Virus record (IMG/VR): IMGVR_UViG_3300044971_000242
Span: 1-31,104 of that record
Direction: 5' to 3' (one strand)
From: a virus
DNA: 31,104 nt
Position numbers and translations under genes: made by a program. This document shows positions 28,077 to 31,104 of the stretch, in pieces (the stretch's first letter is position 1; each line of letters starts with the position of its first letter). The notes under the pieces are model-generated. The model searched no databases, was not told the DNA's origin, and worked only from the letters and a program-made list of their open reading frames with translations.

Positions 28077-29104
28077 CCGACAATCCTCCCGCCAAAATCC
28101 TTGCGCATCTCGGCGATGAACGAATCTCCGCTGGCGCAGGCAGCGGCATTGGCCAGCAGCTCCTTGGAGCTGTAGACACCCTCTTGCTCTGGGTCACCAT
28201 TGGCAATGGTCACGCCACCAATCACATAAACAGCCGTCCACTCGTCCGGCCCGTCCTTGCGCTGCCAGGGCACCAAGTCTGGATGCAGGACATGGCCCTC
28301 GCAGCCGGTGCGTTGGGCCTCCAGCGGTATCGTGTCATCCCACTTAACGCAGTGCCAGGTGCTGTCGCCCTTGGCCGTGCTGTGGGCGCAGGTGCGGCAG
28401 TTCACATGCTCGGTGGTCTTGCTTTGGTGGCAGAAATCATGCGCGTCGCAGAACTTGCACTGATACCAGCTCGGGTCTGTGCTGATAGGTGGCGGCATGC
28501 GGTCTTCCTGCGCCAGCAAATAACCACGCCTGATGTACCTCTCGGCCACATCTTTCTCGTAACGCACTCGCTCGGTGTAGATGCGGTCGTCGTCCTTACA
28601 GACCGCCACGTACAAGGCCCGATCAATCTCTGTGCCGTGCATGTAGAGCTGCATCTGGACGAAGTGTTCAGGCTTGGCACTGGCCACCGCGCCAGCTTTG
28701 AGCAGGTCGTCGAATGACTTCTTGCTGTGCGTCTTGAACTCGGCAACGTGGCGCTTCTTGGGCGCTTCTGGCACGCCAGACTCGATGATGGCGTCCAGGC
28801 TACCGGACACATGGCAGCCAAGGTCTACCCTGGTCTGCTTGCCGGATGTGCTGCGAATGTCCATGCCAATGGCTCGCAGATCGCTGATGATGTTTGCCTC
28901 CTCGAGCTGGCCACGCCTGAACAGGCGCAGGACTCGGCCTGGGAACTTGGGCTGCACAGCCCAGCGAAAGCTCAGCCACAGCCATCGGTCGCAAGGGTGG
29001 CCAAGCTGGCTGCACCCCATGTGCCCCCTTGGCTGCTCAGCCTTTGCTTCGTGCGCTTTGTCAATCAGCGCCTGGATGGTATGCTCTGACTCGGGTATCT
29101 TCAT
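28073..29104 (-). CDS. Cas4/AddB-like Fe-S PD-(D/E)XK exonuclease
   Basis: The 343-residue protein has the RecB/Cas4-type nuclease motifs: GSLDAII (Asp104), AEFKTH (Glu122, Lys124) and VQMQLYM (Gln150/152). Cysteines C31 or C38 (CSQLGHPCDRWLW) with C216, C219 and C225 (QCKFCDAHDFCH) match the split four-Cys iron-sulfur site of Cas4/AddB nucleases. A second Cys group C236, C239, C252 and C268 follows, likely zinc-binding. It would resect DNA ends to make ssDNA for the Sak4-like protein. AAAAGGAG lies upstream. Confidence 0.82.
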   Translation of the reverse strand: MKIPESEHTIQALIDKAHEAKAEQPRGHMGCSQLGHPCDRWLWLSFRWAVQPKFPGRVLRLFRRGQLEEANIISDLRAIGMDIRSTSGKQTRVDLGCHVSGSLDAIIESGVPEAPKKRHVAEFKTHSKKSFDDLLKAGAVASAKPEHFVQMQLYMHGTEIDRALYVAVCKDDDRIYTERVRYEKDVAERYIRRGYLLAQEDRMPPPISTDPSWYQCKFCDAHDFCHQSKTTEHVNCRTCAHSTAKGDSTWHCVKWDDTIPLEAQRTGCEGHVLHPDLVPWQRKDGPDEWTAVYVIGGVTIANGDPEQEGVYSSKELLANAAACASGDSFIAEMRKDFGGRIVG

Positions 29105-29133
29105 GCCCGTCTCCTTTTGGTAGTTGCCAATTC

Positions 29134-29167
29134 AGCCCCAGGTTCCTCACGGTTCCTGGGGCTTTTT
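29134..29167 (+). terminator. Rightward-facing hairpin with T-run in the leftward operon
   Basis: AGCCCCAGG (29134-29142) pairs perfectly with CCTGGGGCT (29155-29163), with a further CC/GG pair inside the loop, and is followed on the + strand by TTTTTCTT. It lies in the 68-bp gap between the DUF669 and exonuclease genes. The T-run is on the strand opposite to the operon, so it would stop rightward transcripts. For the leftward mRNA it is only a stem-loop, perhaps a stabiliser or processing site. Confidence 0.7.
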
Positions 29168-29172
29168 CTTGC

Positions 29173-29697
29173 TTACTTCTTAACCCAGGGCGGCGAGGCC
29201 TTGGCCGGTGCAGACGCTGCTGCCGGAGCTGCTGCTGGTGCTGCAGCCTTGAACGCTGCTGGTGCTGCCCCACCGTTGATGGCTCGGTAACCCTTGACCT
29301 CGTTGCTGGCCTCGTAGGTCTTGCCGGTCTTCTCGTCAGTGCGTGCTGCGCGAATGGTCAGCTTGATGTTGACATTGCCACCGATGAGCTGGTCGGTGTC
29401 GGTCACCTTGGCCAGCCCGACCGCACGCATGATGTCGCCAAGCTGCTGGCGGCCAATCTCCTCGGCCTTGGCGCTCGCGTTCTTGATGTTGAGGTTCGAG
29501 AAGATCACACGACCCTGGTGGCTCGGTCCAGTGATGTCCAGGCGCAGCTTGATGTACTGGCCACCACCGTCGTTCGTGTTCTTCAGCTCAGCCTGCGTGA
29601 TGCTGGCGTTGTAGTTGCCTTCTGGCAGCGGCTCGAAGTTGCCGCCAGTGCCTTGCGGAAGTTCGTTTGCGTCGAAAGTTTGTCCGAGAAAAGCCAT
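29173..29697 (-). CDS. DUF669 single-strand-binding-like protein
   Basis: The 174-residue protein matches DUF669: N-terminal AFLGQTFDANELP, LPEGNYNASITQAELKNTND, GQYIKLRLDITGP, VIFSNLNIKNAS and LGDIMRAVGL, in an OB-fold-like order. An Ala/Pro-rich tail ends in PPWVKK. DUF669 proteins commonly lie beside Sak4/AAA_24 ATPases in phage recombination modules and are thought to act as SSBs. AAGGAG lies 8 nt before the start. Confidence 0.85.
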   Translation of the reverse strand: MAFLGQTFDANELPQGTGGNFEPLPEGNYNASITQAELKNTNDGGGQYIKLRLDITGPSHQGRVIFSNLNIKNASAKAEEIGRQQLGDIMRAVGLAKVTDTDQLIGGNVNIKLTIRAARTDEKTGKTYEASNEVKGYRAINGGAAPAAFKAAAPAAAPAAASAPAKASPPWVKK

Positions 29698-29702
29698 GAT
29701 GA

Positions 29703-30092
29703 TTACTCCTTGATGATGTCAATGGTGAAAGAAGGGCGGCCAGGCTTGGCCGTGATTGCGCCAGCCAGTGGCCGAGTGATACGTTCGTCGGAGGCCTTCC
29801 AGATGGCCATGTTGATCTCAGGCTTCCAGCGAAACAGCGTCGATAGGTGATCGGTCAGGCCAGCCTCTGCGGCCAGCTCCTGCACCTTGTCTGCATCCAC
29901 CTTGCGGTCGATGCGACCCACGACCTTGACTCGAAAGCCTTCGAGCGCCAGGGTCTCAGTGCCTTCAGTGTCGTCACGGATGCTTGCAACCTTGCGCATG
30001 GAGTCCTCGAGGTCGCGGCGCTTCTCGATGGCCACACGCTCGGCCTCTTTGGCCTCCAGCCATTCGGCTGCCATTTGCTCCATCGTTTTCAT
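29703..30092 (-). CDS. Conserved phage protein in the recombination module (129 aa)
   Basis: The 129-residue protein begins KTMEQMAAEWLEAKEAERVA, a charged helix. A middle strand region follows (TETLALEGFRVKVVGRIDRK) and a Pro-rich end (AITAKPGRPSFTIDIIKE). Proteins of this scheme (helical N-terminus, 'G-x-x-V-x-V-x-G' middle, 'KPGRPSF' end) are common between AAA_24 and DUF669 genes in phages. Function unknown; a partner in recombination is inferred from gene order. Confidence 0.68.
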   Translation of the reverse strand: MKTMEQMAAEWLEAKEAERVAIEKRRDLEDSMRKVASIRDDTEGTETLALEGFRVKVVGRIDRKVDADKVQELAAEAGLTDHLSTLFRWKPEINMAIWKASDERITRPLAGAITAKPGRPSFTIDIIKE

Positions 30093-30313
30093 GCGGTCCT
30101 CGCTTTCAGCATGGCGTCTGCTATCTCATACGAAGACGTTGCCCAAATGACGATCAGTTCTTCATCGGTGCCTTTATGGTGCGACCAGTTACGCCCCATC
30201 AAACCGGGCAGCGCTCCAATCGCAAAGTAGTCGCGCAAGCTCATTCCATCATCTAGAACTTGATTTTCTATTGCCACTGGAAACGCTGGCCCACCTGTTT
30301 TTGTATAGTTCAT
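30089..30313 (-). CDS. GMSLRDYFA-type conserved phage protein (74 aa)
   Basis: The start at 30313 overlaps the upstream stop (GCATGA); a longer frame to 30418 lies inside the ATPase gene. The 74-residue product has TKTGGPAFPVAIENQVLDDG, then MSLRDYFAIGALPGLMGRNW and SSYEIADAMLKART. The 'GGPAFP ... GM-x-LRDYFA ... AY-x-x-ADAML' scheme is very widespread in phages and without known function. Confidence 0.75.
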   Translation of the reverse strand: MNYTKTGGPAFPVAIENQVLDDGMSLRDYFAIGALPGLMGRNWSHHKGTDEELIVIWATSSYEIADAMLKARTA

Positions 30314-30987
30314 GCCTTGCCCCCAATCTTGGCAAACACTGCGCTCAGGTCCGGTGCCTCCCAGGCATCCAGCTTGCCGCTGCGGTCCTTGGCCAGCCAC
30401 AGGCCATCGCTGTCGCACATCAGGGCACGCTGGGTGTTGCCGTCGCCATCCTTCTCAACCCGCAGCGCCAGCACCTCGTCGAAGAAGTACGGCAGCGCCT
30501 GGCCGGTCTTGTTGCCTGGCATCGATGGCGCGTACAGAACCCGGCCCATCTCGTCCTGCGTCTTCTCCAGCTTGGCGCTCATGTAGACGTGGCGGCCAGG
30601 AAGGTCGCGGAAGGCGCGAATGATGTCGGCCATCTGCTCCTGCATCGCACCGTAGGCCTGGCGTGGGTCTTTGGTCGCCTTCTTCTCAGTGTTGAGCACC
30701 ACCTCCGCAATCTCGCTGATGGAGTCAAGCGCCACCGACTTGAATGCCTTGGCCTCGTCTGCCTCGGTCAGCCACTTGTAAGCCTCCTGCAGATCGGTCA
30801 TCGATGCGATCTCGATGAAGGGCAGGTCTGCGTCCTGGATGGACAGCAGGCCGCCTTCAGCCGACAGCACGATGGGGCTGGGTAGGGTTTTGATCAGCGA
30901 GGTCTTACCTGCGCCGGCCTGGCCATAAACCAGGACTTTCACACCGTTGGCAGCCAGGCTGCCGGTGGTCTTCACGTTGATTGCCAT
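30310..30987 (-). CDS. Sak4-like AAA_24 RecA-type recombinase
   Basis: The start at 30987 follows AAGGAGAGCCAAC; an upstream frame to 31047 would begin inside the leader hairpin and promoter. The 225-residue protein has Walker A GQAGAGKT (22-29), a likely Walker B FKSVALDSISE with Asp88, and DEVLALRVEKDG and ALMCDSDGLWLAKDR near the C-terminus. This is the phage AAA_24/Sak4 family, a minimal RecA-core ATPase that anneals ssDNA with an SSB partner. It is the first gene of the leftward operon. Confidence 0.85.
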   Translation of the reverse strand: MAINVKTTGSLAANGVKVLVYGQAGAGKTSLIKTLPSPIVLSAEGGLLSIQDADLPFIEIASMTDLQEAYKWLTEADEAKAFKSVALDSISEIAEVVLNTEKKATKDPRQAYGAMQEQMADIIRAFRDLPGRHVYMSAKLEKTQDEMGRVLYAPSMPGNKTGQALPYFFDEVLALRVEKDGDGNTQRALMCDSDGLWLAKDRSGKLDAWEAPDLSAVFAKIGGKA

Positions 30988-31009
30988 GTTGGCTCTCCTT
31001 CTTGGGTTG

Positions 31010-31038
31010 CTGCGCTTTCGGACCATCCGGTTGCGCAG
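31010..31038 (-). promoter_or_regulatory. Dyad-symmetric leader element of the early operon
   Basis: CTGCGC (31010-31015) and GCGCAG (31033-31038) enclose a second dyad CGGA (31019-31022) / TCCG (31026-31029) around CCA. It lies just downstream of the -10 element and about 22 bp before the ATPase start. It could be a repressor operator overlapping the transcription start or an mRNA hairpin in the 5' leader. Confidence 0.5.
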
Positions 31039-31045
31039 TGGTTGC

Positions 31046-31076
31046 ACTTTACCATATTTTCCGGTTAAGATGTCAA
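31046..31076 (-). promoter_or_regulatory. Likely sigma70 promoter of the leftward early operon
   Basis: On the minus strand a perfect TTGACA (31076-31071) is followed after 19 bp by TAAAGT (31051-31046), preceded by TGG, an extended -10. The long spacer is a weakness that the extended -10 could offset. It lies about 60 bp upstream of the first operon gene and points into it. The sequence between is AT-rich around AAAATATGG. Confidence 0.68.
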
Positions 31077-31104
31077 CACCCCGCGAAAATTTATTTGGAA
31101 AGGC

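Noticed and set aside
1-31104. Search for integrase, attachment sites, tRNA genes, defence systems or reverse transcriptase
   Set aside because: No tyrosine or serine recombinase motif, tRNA cloverleaf or retroelement motif could be supported by eye; the excisionase-like HTH alone does not prove lysogeny.

Overview
This 31.1 kb window is almost wholly phage DNA. It looks like most of a tailed, P22-type podovirus genome (or a prophage-derived or metagenomic phage contig), probably infecting a beta-proteobacterium of the Burkholderiales. The virion genes follow the P22 order: terminase end, portal, scaffold-like, P22-fold coat, gp4-like, gp10-like, three ejection-type proteins, then a tailspike with a P22-type head-binding domain. 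The host guess is inference. It rests on a fairly GC-rich, GCC/CTG-biased coding style and on small early proteins of types I associate with Burkholderiales phages. No integrase, tRNA, rRNA or CRISPR array is visible, so lifestyle cannot be decided.

Rightward late half (1-21412, + strand): the end of the large terminase, portal, scaffold-like protein and coat gene, then a strong UUCG-loop terminator at 4549. Next come two tiny lysine-rich proteins, a HeH/LEM-like protein, the gp4-like head completion protein, two small conserved genes and an HNH endonuclease gene lodged just before the gp10-like tail hub. They are followed by a tail structural protein, two tandem paralogous beta-sandwich proteins, a Cys-rich protein, an unknown protein at the gp14 position, and three long Ala/Gln-rich ejection-type proteins. 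The tailspike is split over three genes: a head-binding adaptor, an accessory fibre domain and an AT-richer beta-helix spike. A block of four consecutive membrane proteins ends in a GTA-type holin and is followed by a GH108 muramidase endolysin.

Leftward early half (31104-21419, - strand): a tightly overlapping operon starts at a likely sigma70 promoter (31076-31046) with a dyad-symmetric leader. It encodes a Sak4/AAA_24 RecA-like ATPase, a DUF669 (SSB-like) protein, a Cas4/AddB-like Fe-S PD-(D/E)XK exonuclease, many small zinc-binding or membrane proteins, an AlpA/excisionase-like HTH, a DECH-box helicase with a zinc ribbon, an HNH protein, a VRR-NUC nuclease, a ribbon-helix-helix protein and an NrdR-like zinc ribbon. 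The two transcription units converge at 21412/21419.

The most unusual features are: (i) two families of repeated stop-SD-start cassettes that join neighbouring early genes and give unrelated proteins the same C-terminal residues; (ii) a membrane-tethered GAF-like protein inside the lysis block; (iii) the split tailspike with a compositional break; (iv) an HNH gene inserted so that the tail hub gene lacks a Shine-Dalgarno site; and (v) rightward terminators placed inside the leftward operon.
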